DNA from: Scolanthus callimorphus
Lineage: Eukaryota > Cnidaria > Anthozoa > Actiniaria > Edwardsiidae
NCBI GenBank assembly: GCA_033964015.1
Contig: CM066920.1
Coordinates: forward strand, 14,041,912-14,105,911
Length of the DNA: 64,000 bases
Direction: 5' to 3'
The translations under genes were made by a program, and so were the position numbers. The notes beneath the pieces were generated by a model. That model searched no databases. It was not told the origin of the DNA and saw only the letters and a list, made by a program, of their open reading frames with translations. Positions 29,101-35,294 of the stretch are shown here, piece by piece. The first letter of the stretch is position 1. Each line of letters opens with the position of its first letter.

Positions 29101-32100
29101 GCAAATGATTGTTTTACGCCACGAACAGATGAGTAAAATATTCTACATTTCATTTTGTTTGTTTGAGATAAATCTTGTGCTACACACGATTTCACGCAAA
29201 ATTTAAATAGTTGTGCTAATATTTCTATGCATTGTAGCCTTCTAGCAAGGGTTTACAGGCTGATTTTATTGCAAAAATCCCGATCTTGGATTTTTGGACG
29301 TGCGTCCTGGGCCGAGTGACAAAATCCAAAATGGCGCTTGCGACTACGAACTCCGAGATTTTTGCAATACAAAACAGCCTCCAATGCCTCCTGGCAGGTT
29401 TCACGGATCGAAATCCTAGCTTTATTATGTGCAACCGAACCACACAACCATGAATCAGCAAATTTGTAAAGTTATGAATTTTTTAAATTTTTAGAGCGTG
29501 AAAATTCTACAAAATTTAACCTTCCAAATTTAAAAGTTCGATAACTTTTGAACAAAGCAAAATTTAAAAAATGCAGACACGGTTTTTGAGAAACACCTTT
29601 AAGGGTTGAAACAATGTGTTACTTGGGAGTCGAGGTCGAGCAGTTCGACAGCGTTAGCTCTTGAAAATCTCACACCCAAATTTTTAATAAAACCTTTAAA
29701 AAAATTATAATTATGAAAAAATTATTTCTTTTTGCCATAGTTCGCTAGTCCATTCTATAAGCTTTTCAACGATATATAGGTTGATATGTTTTGGTTAAAC
29801 TAAGGACATGTATGATTTTTTTTTTCGAACACGTGCATGAAGGTTCTAAGTAACCTTAAAAAACATTAATAAAAATTAAATCCCTGATTTTAACCCCTAA
29901 AAATTACAGTCATTCCTATCATCCAAATATACCAGTAAGGGATGGTGAATAGCCTATTGTGCTACTAAAAATGATGGGAATTTGTGATAAACATTGAGCT
30001 GGAAGTATTCCAAGCCTACCCTCCTTGCTTGTACAAATATCCACTTGTCATGCGAACATTCTGAGAAAGAGATGGACATGATCAGTATGGGTTTATTAAT
30101 AATACTGTAATACAGATCTAAGTTAACTAAAACATTGCCAAACTTACTCTTGGTGCTGCCATGGATACTGGTCTACCTGTGCTGCCTGTGCTGTCTGTAC
30201 TATCCCCTCTTGGCTAGAAAAGAAAACTTGTTTAAACAATGAAGGCAATAAGTGGGTACAATATTATTTTTCTAAGAAACGGCTCATGTAGGACAGCTGT
30301 ACACTAGGAAACATCAAAATTGTGTTCTGGTATTTGGAAAAAAAATTATGTGTCCCAGCTACAAAATGTTTTGCATCCAACAATGTTTTCTGTATGTTGT
30401 TTAACTGGGAAGCATGCAGGTAAACATGTGTCTGGCTACAATAGTTATGTTGAGTGCTACATGTGTTGTAGTCTAGCCCAGCCCTTCTTTGGTTCTTACT
30501 GAAGGAAACTAATGGATAGATGGATGGCACAAGGAGAGGTGGAACAAAGGGAAGAGAGAGAAAAGGAGGGAGGGTTACAAAAAGGGAGGGTGCCACAATA
30601 TGAAACGTTTTTGTTCACTGGAAATTTTAGCAAAAAAATATTAGCCTGAATGCTGTACCTTTCTCTCAGCTGCACCTGCAAGCTCAACATCCTCTAAACA
30701 GTCATCCAGTGCCTCATCACTTTCATAATCAATCAGGATCTCCTGTCCACCAGCTGCAGGCCTCGTTAACATGCTATTAGATATGACTAACGAGTCACTT
30801 TGTTTATCCCCACTGCCTGTACCAAATACAGAGAGAAGTTTGGAAGGATGAACTCCCCTTCGACCACCTTTTCTGTCAAGTTTTGGGCTGTCAACTTTAT
30901 CATATACAGGTGAAACATCTTTATTGAGTGCAGAAGGATTTGCAAATGCAAGGTCTTCAACTGCGTCATATGTAGGTTCAGTAATGTGAACTGCATCATA
31001 GGTTAATTGATCACATTTATTGCCACTAGATGCTCCGACCAATTCATAAGCATTAGCATCATCATCATCGTCATCAGTGACAAGGTTAGTCGGTAAAGAA
31101 TCTTCTAGGAAAGGAGAAAGGTCATCATATAAGAATTTAAAAATTAGATAGACTGGTTACAATTAAGTGCACTATAAAGAAAATACAGACAGGTATGGTA
31201 GTTGCTTTTAAGCAAGGAGTTTGTATCTTGTGTGATCTCAAGCACAGAACATGACAAGTTAAGATGATAAATTCAAAACACCAAATGTTTGGGTGTTGTT
31301 TTGATCTCTTGATAAATCATTATTAAACAATCATGCAGACCAATTTTGAGAGAGTGTTGATAAAATAGCTGTAGCCTGAGAGCTGGCTCTCCAGTGTTTT
31401 TTTTCAGATATTGTTTTTTGGGTTCAGGATACCTGTGTTGCACAAAAAAAACGAGGGGGAGGACACAGGTATCCTGAACCCCAAAAAACAAAATATCTGA
31501 AGAAAAGAAAAACACTTGAGAGCCACACCGCAGGCTAAAATAGCTGTGAAGCTATGCTTTTGTAGAGTTGTGAGTTTTGTTGCTAGCTGTAAATCAGCAT
31601 GTGAGTTATGCAATTTCACACATCATTTTGTTTGCTTCTGTACAAAGAATAATATGACAGCCACCTTCTGCTTATAGATATAATTTTTTAAACAGCTTAA
31701 TGAATGTCTTTTATACTTGAACCCCTTGTTCCATGCCTTGAATTGTATAAGAAGTTGAATTCTTCACTTAGGAAAAACTTTTAAGTTAAAAGTTCCCTCA
31801 ACTATGTGAATGTTGGGGCATTGTGAATGTTGAATGCGAGAAATTCTGAGAACTCGAGAATGCCATTGTGTGGTTCCATTTGCCACCCCTTCAACTGCTG
31901 CTGGACTTAACTTTGGAAACATTGACAAACTTGTGTATATTTAAAATTATGATGATGTCATCATTGCAGTGATGCTACTGATGAGATCATCGTGATGATT
32001 AGTAATTTTGTTAAGTTTGATTTAGTTTAATTTTTTAAGCTTGCTTGTCTGCCTGTGATATATCACTGTGATAGCATAAAGTGGATTTCAGATGACTGTT

Positions 32101-33927
32101 GTGAGTAATTCGCAATTACTTTGTAATTACTCCTACCGGTATAGGTTTTATTCAGAATTGGTGTAATTACTTTGCGATTGGTTTCACGACAGTCATGTTT
32201 CACCGCTCTAAGACATAGACCAATGGCTGACAAGTTCTAAAAAGAATTCACAGTAAGATGTACATACAGACATTATGTAATTTTATTGTTACCTTTACCC
32301 TTCAGTGAGGGAACCAAATCACTTGCAGTTTCTGCTCTGGCAAGAGGTGCTTTAGGCTTTACACCCTGCTGCTCTGTGTTCTCTTCAGCATGCTCTTCAA
32401 GCCTTTCTGTTCCATGTCCAACTTCGGCAAAATTTTTAGGCCTATCAAGGGATTGGGTCTTGACTCGGGGGCTTGGCAAAGGCCTAAGCAAGGGGCTTGC
32501 TGGCTCTTTTTCAAGTCTATTTTCTAACTCAGATAAAAATGCACTATCGCCTGGTATTTTACCAGACACAGCGACAGAATGCCGATAGCCAGGTTGCGGC
32601 TTTTCCGTGCATGGTACAGTCTTATTTCTTTGTGGAACCTGAGGTTTTATTCGTGGGACAGGGAGTGGTCTTCTGATTGATTGGTTTGTTGGAATTTTAG
32701 GAGGTGCGACAGGCTTTATCGTTGGTGACGTCACATTACCATATATGGAGTCCACCTCTGTAGAAGGCTTGATTGGAGTGCCTGTCTTGGTTTGTTCCCA
32801 GTTCTCAACATTACTATATGGCACGTCTTCTGAGGCTGTTGGTAACACACCAACAGGAGCTCTATTGTTCACACCTGTGGCAGCTTCTAGCTCATCGTTT
32901 TCAGAATTTTTCGGCGAGTAACCTGTAAAGGTTTCCTTGGCGGTTTGGCTGGTTTTGATCTTGATAGCTTAGAAGCGTTTGGGCTTCCTGTGGTTAACCC
33001 TGACAGTTTATCATCAGCTGGTAAAGGCTCTGAGTTAGAAATTGTTGGAGGTGAAGGAGTAGAAGATCGACTGCTATCCTGGGATGGGATACTGGGAGCT
33101 TTCTCCCTCTGCTCAGCATTTGCCACCCCTGCCGATTCCACCTTAGCATCTTCACTAGTTTCTAGATCCGATCTTGGAGGTATTGGTGGTGGTAGTGATT
33201 TGACTTTCTTTCCCTGAGACCCAGTTGGGGGTGGAGGGGCAGGCTTTTTGGTTCCTGAAAGAGTACGTGGCCGGGGTGAAGGTGCATGGTTTGATCTGTT
33301 ACTCACTTTATCACTCAACTCTACATTATTGCTGACACATACAGTAGCATGTCCTGTAGGCCTTGAAGCATCCTCTGATTTCCCTTCAGTTTTAGCAGAA
33401 CAAGGCAAATTTCGGTCTGCTTCATTGTCAAGCATCTGAAGTGAGGACCCACGACCAGGCACAAGAGGTTTGGGCTTCGTTACAACATCTCCATGGCCTT
33501 TGCTCAATTTTGGAGGCAAAGGCGGAGGAGGCTTAAAATCATCACTTGCATTCTGATCAAAGCTTCTAGAACCTTGATCTAAAACATTAATATCAAGCGC
33601 TTCAGAAATCGGTTTACTATCACTTTCGGCCTGACAAACATTAGTATTGTCTATCAGCTCGGTACTTCCTGTTATAGGGCATTCCGTAGGAGTCTGTGCA
33701 ACTTGTTGCTTCCCTCCAAGTTCACTACAGTATTTCAACAGCCTTTTCCGATGATATACGGGTCGGATATCCAGTTCATCTAAATCATCGACGCTTAGAT
33801 CCTGAATCAAAGCCAGTGAACAGAATCCATGGTTCGTAAGTTTGTCAAAGTAGCGATCTAAGTGCACTTCATTTGTAAGCCATTCGCGAAGTTCCCGTAG
33901 ATCTAACTCCTCTTGGCATTCGCCCAT
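1..33927 (-). CDS. ARAP: ARAP-family Arf/Rho GTPase-activating protein, 26 exons, 3' part off the window
   Basis: Exons, in transcript order: 33927-32293, 31104-30659, 30213-30148, 30060-30020, 28312-28237, 25335-25267, 24776-24710, 23856-23804, 22998-22945, 16018-15969, 15412-15364, 14758-14646, 13468-13384, 12590-12530, 12354-12301, 11307-11222, 10484-10396, 7162-7069, 6940-6872, 6234-6195, 6083-6043, 5461-5431, 5021-4975, 1905-1846, 1501-1448, 128-1. All joins have AG/GT borders and keep codon phase, giving about 1219 residues. Order: SAM (1-70), proline/tyrosine-rich linker, PH1 (about 720-816), PH2 (about 837-934), ArfGAP (about 936-1060), ankyrin-like segment, PH3 (from about 1148). This order is specific to ARAP proteins, which act on Arf and Rho GTPases at PIP3-rich membranes. 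RhoGAP, RA and the last PH are expected further left. One base is missing from exon 1 near 32909. Start is the ATG opening the SAM exon. Whether exon 26 ends inside the window is uncertain. Confidence 0.93.
567..820. mobile_element. MITE with internal poly-G tract
   Basis: Inverted ends TGGGCAATTCCAGAAAATAA and its complement at 801-820. The interior has a G run of about 30 bases at 709-731 and GCCGCCCGTGGGG. Related pieces are at 20990-21072 and 40496-40670. Lies in an ARAP intron. Confidence 0.8.
2396..2990. mobile_element. MITE of about 595 bp with GGGT(A/G)CGTTTCTTTTGG ends
   Basis: Left end GGGTACGTTTCTTTGGGAAA and right end, inverted, GGGTGCGTTTCTTTTGGAAA. AATCCGGATTCGGATTC-type motifs follow in both arms and recur internally near 2626 and 2840. 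No coding capacity. In the ARAP intron between exons 23 and 24. Confidence 0.7.
3503..3874 (+). other. Unassigned 123-codon open frame inside an ARAP intron
   Basis: An ATG-to-stop frame of mixed composition on the strand opposite ARAP, in a stretch without visible repeats. The opposite strand also has a long open frame over 3476-3615 (for example ending KFPAHYRE before GTGAGA). No domain, signal peptide or membrane segment is recognisable. It could be chance, a pseudogene piece or an intronic gene; I do not assign a function. Confidence 0.2.
4975..6940 (-). CDS. ARAP: ARAP exons 19-23: ankyrin-like segment and linker
   Basis: Five small exons: 6940-6872, 6234-6195, 6083-6043, 5461-5431 and 5021-4975 (69, 40, 41, 31 and 47 nt). 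They encode SLREAVVTDNVLKTLELIIN, then VKYVPSDGEDNRTPLELAMD, TGQELQAELLRQNGGDA and a proline/glutamate-rich tail ending in EEESLPE. The helical pairs and the TPLELA box resemble ankyrin repeats, as expected after the ArfGAP domain of ARAPs, though the repeats look degenerate. Each exon alone is too short for confident calling. The case rests on matching phase at every junction and on continuity between ArfGAP and PH3. Confidence 0.85.
5042..5251. mobile_element. Hairpin MITE, relative of the 15478-15660 element
   Basis: Contains the inverted pairs CATGGGAAGTATTCGGAATT / AATCCGAACACTTCCCAT and TTTCTGCAGAAATTCC. The same GAAATTTCTGCAGAAATTCC-like core is seen in the element at 15478-15660. Diverged, no gene. 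Confidence 0.5.
5821..6020. mobile_element. MITE with GGGCGGAT / ATTCGCCGCT ends and G/C-rich tracts
   Basis: Starts near GGGCGGATTTAGAGGGG and ends near CTGGATTCGCCGCTGA. The related block at 37131-37292 has GGGCGGATCTAGTGGGG and CATCCGCCACTG at its ends. It lies only about 20 bp from ARAP exon 21, on the donor side. Confidence 0.6.
6358..6600. repeat. 19-bp minisatellite in an ARAP intron
   Basis: About 12 copies of AAGCCATGTCGCGGCAGAG with T/C changes within the unit (GTCGTGG, GCCGCGG, GCCACGG). Open frames on both strands across it are products of the repeat, not genes. A MITE with TIR TTTTGCCGCGTCGAATC follows at 6653-6809. Confidence 0.85.
6653..6809. mobile_element. 157-bp MITE
   Basis: Perfect 17-bp inverted ends TTTTGCCGCGTCGAATC (6653) and GATTCGACGCGGCAAAA (6809). 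The interior is AT-rich. Lies between ARAP exons 19 and 20. Confidence 0.75.
7069..12590 (-). CDS. ARAP: ARAP exons 14-18: ArfGAP catalytic domain
   Basis: Five exons (12590-12530, 12354-12301, 11307-11222, 10484-10396, 7162-7069) encode a complete ArfGAP fold. The zinc finger is CADC followed after 16 residues by CARC, the exact CX2CX16CX2C spacing (about C949, C952, C969, C972). DPVWASVN matches the family's D/P-W-A-S motif. The arginine finger that stimulates Arf GTP hydrolysis is present in GIHRNLG (about R977). The helical part follows: MDERIWNDALKE, IGNGRANSLLEHKMP, then EKRREYIYAKYKYKKY. With all zinc ligands and the arginine present, the domain should be catalytically active; substrate Arf is unknown. 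Confidence 0.95.
7268..9158. mobile_element. 1.9 kb TTAA-flanked element with about 750-bp inverted arms
   Basis: The ends are GGAGGCTGCCTACAATTTTT and its complement at 9158, and TTAA lies directly outside both ends (7264-7267 and 9159-9162). Left arm about 7268-8013 and right arm about 8405-9158 are close inverted copies; the loop is 8014-8404. A TTAA duplication is typical of piggyBac and Kolobok elements. No transposase is seen, so it is non-autonomous. It lies in the ARAP intron between exons 17 and 18. One partial copy is at 34497-35294. Confidence 0.82.
9163..9388. mobile_element. 226-bp TTAA-flanked MITE
   Basis: Terminal inverted repeats AGAGCCTGTGTCAGCC and GGCTGACACGGGCTCT, each bounded by TTAA (9159-9162 and 9389-9392). 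Its left TTAA is the same four bases as the right flank of the larger element at 7268-9158, so the two sit end to end. The ends of the two elements differ, so they are different families. Confidence 0.78.
9890..10109 (-). mobile_element. tRNA-derived SINE
   Basis: On the minus strand, about 10105-10020 holds a tRNA-like head: box A-like GGTGGCTCAGCGTGTAAAGC and box B-like GGGTTCAATTCCCAGT at the expected distance. A body follows with GATGAGACAATAAACCGAGG, which resembles the conserved central segment of widespread metazoan SINEs. The cloverleaf is not intact, so this is a retroposon rather than a functional tRNA gene. It lies in the intron between ARAP exons 17 and 18. Confidence 0.7.
10556..10795. 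mobile_element. MITE, AGAGCGGATTTCACATGACTG family, copy 1
   Basis: Inverted ends AGAGCGGATTTCACATGACT and its complement, with TA on both sides. The same family occurs at 24970-25222 (inverted orientation of the interior) and, diverged, at 32080-32211. The three copies are all in the ARAP gene. Confidence 0.82.
10976..11196. mobile_element. MITE with GCCTGGTTCACACTAGC ends
   Basis: Left AAGCCTGGTTCACACTAGC and right GCTAGTGCGAACCAAGCTT, with ATGTCGTCATGTC/AACATAACGGCAT inside. A half copy with the same motif is at 59670-59780. Lies beside ARAP exon 16. Confidence 0.7.
11336..11474. repeat. Inverted repeat (hairpin), about 50-bp arms
   Basis: GGAGTTGTACCGCGTAAGAA with AGATGCAAATGAAGCGAGCC is mirrored after a 30-bp loop as GGCTCGCTTCATTTGCATCT and ACGCGGAACAACTCC. 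The arm contains an octamer-like ATGCAAAT. Lies just upstream (in gene direction) of ARAP exon 16. Confidence 0.8.
11655..11965. repeat. Cluster of three related GTTTCACGGTCGACTGATAC repeats in alternating orientation
   Basis: CATTGTTTCACGGTCGACTG, its complement at 11750-11770, and further copies at 11786 and 11906 bound blocks carrying AAACCAGGCTTAAGGTCGTA and its complement. The arrangement suggests nested or duplicated copies of one MITE. Confidence 0.75.
12751..13176. mobile_element. MITE with GAGAATTCTCGGGCCCGAGA ends
   Basis: Left end GAGAATTCTCGGGCCCGAGA with ACTTTGTTTTGCAATTTT; the right end is its complement, and the inverted pair CTACCCTGAT / ATCAGGGTAG continues further in. The terminal 20 bases are themselves a near-perfect palindrome. 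Between ARAP exons 13 and 14. Confidence 0.72.
13384..22998 (-). CDS. ARAP: ARAP exons 9-13: inter-PH linker and second PH domain
   Basis: Exon 9 (22998-22945) is an 18-residue linker (GGRMSEPDKE). Exons 10-13 make PH2: GWLKKQGHNVVGDWKRR (16018-15969), YVAVKGEKICYYDTYE (15412-15364), the long exon at 14758-14646 with FQVITPYKAFR at its end, and exon 13 (13468-13384) with SPWISAIETAIQMALSD, the C-terminal helix with its conserved Trp. The GWL..Q.....WK.RY/V pattern is diagnostic of a PH domain. A 6.9 kb intron (16019-22944) with several repeats separates the linker from PH2. Splice signals and phase agree throughout. Confidence 0.93.
14477..14614. repeat. Near-perfect hairpin of about 138 bp
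   Basis: Arms from ACTCCATGCTTGTCCAATTA to TAATTGGACAGCATGGAGT with GGCCTGCGGCC at the centre. Only a few mismatches over about 65-bp arms. It starts 32 bp from the donor side of ARAP exon 12. Confidence 0.85.
15478..15660. mobile_element. 183-bp hairpin MITE
   Basis: Ends ATAGAGGGAGGGTGTATAAT / ATAGACACCCTCCCTCTAT, with TGAACTATTACATAGCC and its complement inside. In the intron between ARAP exons 10 and 11. The flank to 15950 is a purine-rich GGGAGG/GGAAGG stretch. Confidence 0.8.
15661..15960. repeat. Purine-rich (GGAGGGA/GGAAGG) low-complexity tract
   Basis: About 300 bases of almost pure A/G on the plus strand with imperfect GGGAGG and GGAAGG repeats. It ends right beside the ARAP exon 10 donor at 15968, so the transcribed strand is a long pyrimidine tract immediately after the donor. 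Frames across it are low-complexity artefacts. Confidence 0.8.
16264..16345. mobile_element. Small MITE remnant, CTCGTACCCAGAGCC family
   Basis: CTCGTACCCAGAGCCCGTGC, then a CAGCGGCAAGATACAGGGCT core and GGGCTCTGG. Other copies are near 22190-22285 and 38490-38546; the last is the target of the 6 kb foldback element. Confidence 0.6.
17187..17355. repeat. Paired poly-G and poly-C tracts
   Basis: A run of about 24 G near 17196-17217 and a run of about 35 C near 17315-17349 flank a 100-bp spacer in inverted arrangement. This looks like a MITE of the poly-G type. Exact run length in an assembly is unreliable. Confidence 0.7.
18532..19080. mobile_element. MITE of about 549 bp with TCAAAAGACATGAAGCGTGC ends
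   Basis: Inverted arms of about 90 bp: TCAAAAGACATGAAGCGTGC with CCTAGAGTTGAATATT, mirrored at 18985-19080 around a 17-base G run. The interior includes TGTATGCATTGCTACGCAAC, also seen near 56027 and 57598. Within the large ARAP intron. Confidence 0.8.
19674..19850 (+). pseudogene. Short decayed ORF fragment with an internal TAG
   Basis: After a good acceptor (TTTTCAG at about 19675) one frame reads LARRISEDDDVDDKLRTKLC, then KVIMSTL, a TAG at 19760-19762, and continues in the same frame with MSSDESGLDEDGEARVLSW. The acidic, charged composition on both sides of the stop is protein-like and unlike nearby intron DNA. The MSSDES...DG pattern resembles a protein segment I associate with uncharacterised, repeat-borne cnidarian ORFs, but I cannot name the family. 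It lies on the strand opposite ARAP, inside its large intron, so it is most likely a relic of a mobile or retroposed gene. Confidence 0.4.
21903..22105. mobile_element. 203-bp MITE with CCTGTCCACACTACACCGTT ends
   Basis: Left GTCCACACTACACCGTTTTC and right GAAACGGTGTAGTGGACGGG, with AAACGAAAACGGAT in both arms and GTCCACACTAC once inside. All local open frames in both strands come from this repeat. Confidence 0.78.
23086..23378. mobile_element. 293-bp MITE built from GACGAACAAAT motifs
   Basis: Ends TGGCCGTTTTCACACTAGA / TTGTGTGAAAACGGCCA. GACGAACAAAT and its complement ATTTGTTCGTC recur about eight times inside. Between ARAP exons 8 and 9. Confidence 0.78.
23804..30213 (-). CDS. ARAP: ARAP exons 3-8: first PH domain
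   Basis: Exon 3 (30213-30148) encodes a Ser/Thr/Gly-rich lead-in. Exon 4 (30060-30020) begins the PH domain with TSGYLYKQGG. Exon 5 (28312-28237) continues with KGWKERWFEFDGNFLKYF, the classic PH strand pattern. Exon 6 (25335-25267) gives ESTESLHIIPVAQMKNVV, exon 7 (24776-24710) RARFNLETGNRVFMLAS, and exon 8 (23856-23804) the C-terminal helix MNLWAQTLMAAI with the invariant PH tryptophan. All phases match. Basic residues K-x-R after the first strand would suit phosphoinositide binding; lipid preference cannot be read from the sequence. The introns hold the inverted-repeat elements at 26147-27301 and 28611-29855. Confidence 0.93.
23944..24301. mobile_element. MITE rich in CGCAAGT repeats
   Basis: ACGCAAGT/ACTTGCG motifs appear more than ten times in both orientations. 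The outer parts ACGAAACGCAAGTTCACGC and GCGCGAACTTGCATTTCATT are roughly inverted. No coding function. Confidence 0.6.
24970..25222. mobile_element. MITE, AGAGCGGATTTCACATGACTG family, copy 2
   Basis: Ends match copy 1 at 10556-10795. The interior (TTAGTAATTGGTTCGGCTTG-like and GAATCGAGAGAAATC) is the same sequence in the opposite orientation. Sits 44 bp from ARAP exon 6, on the donor side. Confidence 0.82.
25640..26075. mobile_element. MITE-like block rich in GTTGTG/CAACA motifs
   Basis: The outer inverted pair GGCGCAAACAGTTGTGCAAC and TGAGTCCGTTTGCGCC bounds repeated TTGTTGCA/GTTGAACGATG motifs. Several overlapping open frames on both strands share this composition and are not credible genes. 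Confidence 0.55.
26147..27301. mobile_element. 1.16 kb inverted-repeat element with a 21-bp tandem repeat in one arm
   Basis: Ends are a perfect 32-bp inverted repeat beginning GAGTTTGACTTATGGTCGTG (26147-26178 and 27270-27301). Next to the left end are about three copies of the 21-bp unit GTCGTGGGTAGCGGGTACGA (plus A), absent from the right end. Further in, a second imperfect inverted block includes CGCGTTAAGGGG and AATAAAGTGCCGCG. Flanks are TAAAAAAC and TAAAAAAAC, a probable target-site duplication. The core (about 26400-27190) has frames of 107 and 70 codons on opposite strands that I do not recognise. Located in the ARAP intron between exons 5 and 6. Confidence 0.75.
28611..29855. mobile_element. 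1.25 kb TTAA-flanked element with about 308-bp inverted arms
   Basis: Ends GGTTACTGAGAACCTT and AAGGTTCTAAGTAACC with TTAA outside both (28607-28610; 29856-29859). Arms are 28611-28918 and about 29548-29855 and are diverged by scattered substitutions. The core holds TATATAAGACGCACC twice near its left side and a 78-codon minus-strand frame without recognisable homology. Situated in the ARAP intron between exons 4 and 5. Confidence 0.8.
30659..31104 (-). CDS. ARAP: ARAP exon 2: acidic, tyrosine-motif linker
   Basis: Exon of 446 nt between a CTAG acceptor and an AAG/GTACAG donor, in phase with exon 1. It starts with an aspartate run (VTDDDDDDANAYELV) and carries repeated tyrosine motifs: two TYDAV copies, PVYDKV and DYESDE. 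Such motifs are candidate SH2 or PTB docking sites after phosphorylation. ARAP proteins are known Src-family substrates, but use of these particular sites is inference. No folded domain is evident. Low sequence complexity and no transmembrane segment suggest a disordered cytosolic linker before PH1. Confidence 0.9.
31373..31540. mobile_element. 168-bp hairpin MITE
   Basis: TAGCCTGAGAG at the left and CGCAGGCTA at the right; the stem CAGATATTGTTTTTTGGGTT / AACCCCAAAAAACAAAATAT with GGATACCTGTG in both arms. In the intron between ARAP exons 1 and 2. Confidence 0.78.
32080..32211. mobile_element. MITE, AGAGCGGATTTCACATGACTG family, short diverged copy 3
   Basis: Ends GTGGATTTCAGATGACTGTT and CACGACAGTCATG..CACCGCTCTA; internal deletion to about 130 bp. 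In the intron after ARAP exon 1. Confidence 0.65.
32293..33927 (-). CDS. ARAP: ARAP exon 1: SAM domain and proline-rich linker, with an apparent 1-base frameshift
   Basis: Residues about 8-68 form a SAM domain (LREWLTNEVHLDRYFDKL, then DLSVDDLDELDI and HRKRLLKYCSEL), expected to mediate SAM-SAM contacts such as with SHIP2 in vertebrate ARAPs. The linker has many SH3-type ligands: PPPPLPPK, KKPAPPPPTG, SLPPPIPPRSD, KPAKPPRKPLQ and RRPLPVPRIKPQVPQR. PKPPRK-like motifs resemble CIN85 ligands known from the family; that role is inferred. The frame runs from 33927 to the T5/A5 run at 32907-32911 and then stops shortly after, while the next frame continues to the donor at 32292. Adding one A to the run joins the two frames and gives the carry base needed by exon 2. 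The downstream part has tyrosine motifs (PYSNV, SIYGNV). Confidence 0.93.
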
Positions 33928-34263
33928 TTTGAATGGAAAAACTCCACATATGCAGAGTCAATCAAGATAAACATGGAAATCCTTAATCAGCCATTCATTG
34001 TGAGTCGTATGCACCATTTCGCTAATCCATGCTGACTTCTAGGAATAAAGTTTGTACAACGTTCCAACACTACTCGAACACAACATCACATCTCTCTCTT
34101 CCGGGCAGTGAAATGCGCACCAATGCGCACGGGTTATTGGGGATCACCGCTGGGTGATCTTCTGGTACACGCGGGCACGAAAGCGGGATTGGTGAAAAAA
34201 ATTGATTTGTAAATAAAATGCTAAATGTAAATGCCTGAGACCGATGAGGAAGGACGAGGAAGG
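33928..34263. promoter_or_regulatory. ARAP upstream region
   Basis: The 336 bases before the ARAP start codon are free of recognisable repeats until the MITE at 34266 and probably contain the 5' UTR and promoter. No clear TATA box at a fixed distance was identified. The TSS is unknown. Confidence 0.35.
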
Positions 34264-34265
34264 GC

Positions 34266-34475
34266 GGCGCGTTCCATTTAGCAGAAATTCTGGGAATTTC
34301 AATTCGAATCCAAATAGAACGCCATTTCCCGGAAAAGATTTCCGAAAATTCAGGACGACCTCGCGAGGCGTCCCGTCCCGTAGTAAATGTTCGAAAACTT
34401 TTCCCGGGAACTCTGGCGTGTTCCATTTGGATTTTGTACAGAAATTCCCGATAAATCTGCCAAATGGAACGCGTT
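34266..34475. mobile_element. 210-bp MITE with GCGCGTTCCATTT ends
   Basis: GCGTTCCATTTAGCAGAAAT at the left, ATCTGCCAAATGGAACGC at the right; internal inverted pair TTCCCGGAAAAG / CTTTTCCCGGGAA. Overlapping frames on both strands are its by-products. Confidence 0.75.
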
Positions 34476-34496
34476 TCGGTATTTTCGAAACAGTTG

Positions 34497-35294
34497 TATT
34501 TGATTCCCATGCTGGAATGTAGTTGGCTGGGAAACCGAAGTCAAATCTACGACAGGTGAAAACAAAGTACAATGACAAAAACCGACTCGAGCAAACTAGT
34601 GAAGTTTAGCATTTTTTCTCGGCGCCTTAAAATACTCAAGACTTGGAGCTTATCTTTGGTGTATATTCAAGAATAATTTACGGAAGTATCAAAAACTTTT
34701 ACATATGAGATTTGTGTCAGAGGCGAAAAGTGTAAGTTTTATAACAAACGGAAGATTTATAATATAATTTCTCAAATTTTGCAGTTTCCTTGAACACATG
34801 CCAAACAAAATCGGAAGCATTCTAAGAAGTGAAAATTTTCTGGTACATTGCCTTGGGTTTGTAGATTATTCGGGCGGCAAGGATTTCTTAATTCCGCAGA
34901 TATTAGCCATTATTTTTCAAGGAAATACTTTGCGGCATAAATAACTTTGACATTTTGGAGGCTGAAAAAGTCCGTTCGAGTAACATAAAATCGGCCCAAT
35001 GAATTCTCTCCAAACTTGCTGTGATTAATGTTAGCTACTCAGGGATTAGTGGGAGGGGTGTCAATTTAAAAGTTTAGGTCGCGCAACGCGTCTGATGGCT
35101 GCTTATTATAAACAAGGGTGTGGTTATAACGTTGCTATAGCACTCCGATCACAACAAAATGCACACTACAATAAAGTTCAAACCCTCCAGGGTAAACCAT
35201 GTGAAAATTCAGACCGGTAGAGGTTTTTGAGCCTGAACAGCAGGCATACAAAGATTGGGCGCGTTGAGGGCAGAAAAAATTGTAGGCAGCCTCC
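34497..35294. mobile_element. Truncated copy of the 1.9 kb TTAA element (one arm plus part of the loop)
   Basis: Matches 8337-9158 nearly base for base, from GATTCCCATGCTGGAATGTA to the terminal GGCAGCCTCC. The left arm is missing and the right flank reads TTGG in place of TTAA. It begins about 570 bp upstream of the ARAP start codon, directly beside the MITE at 34266-34475. Confidence 0.8.
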
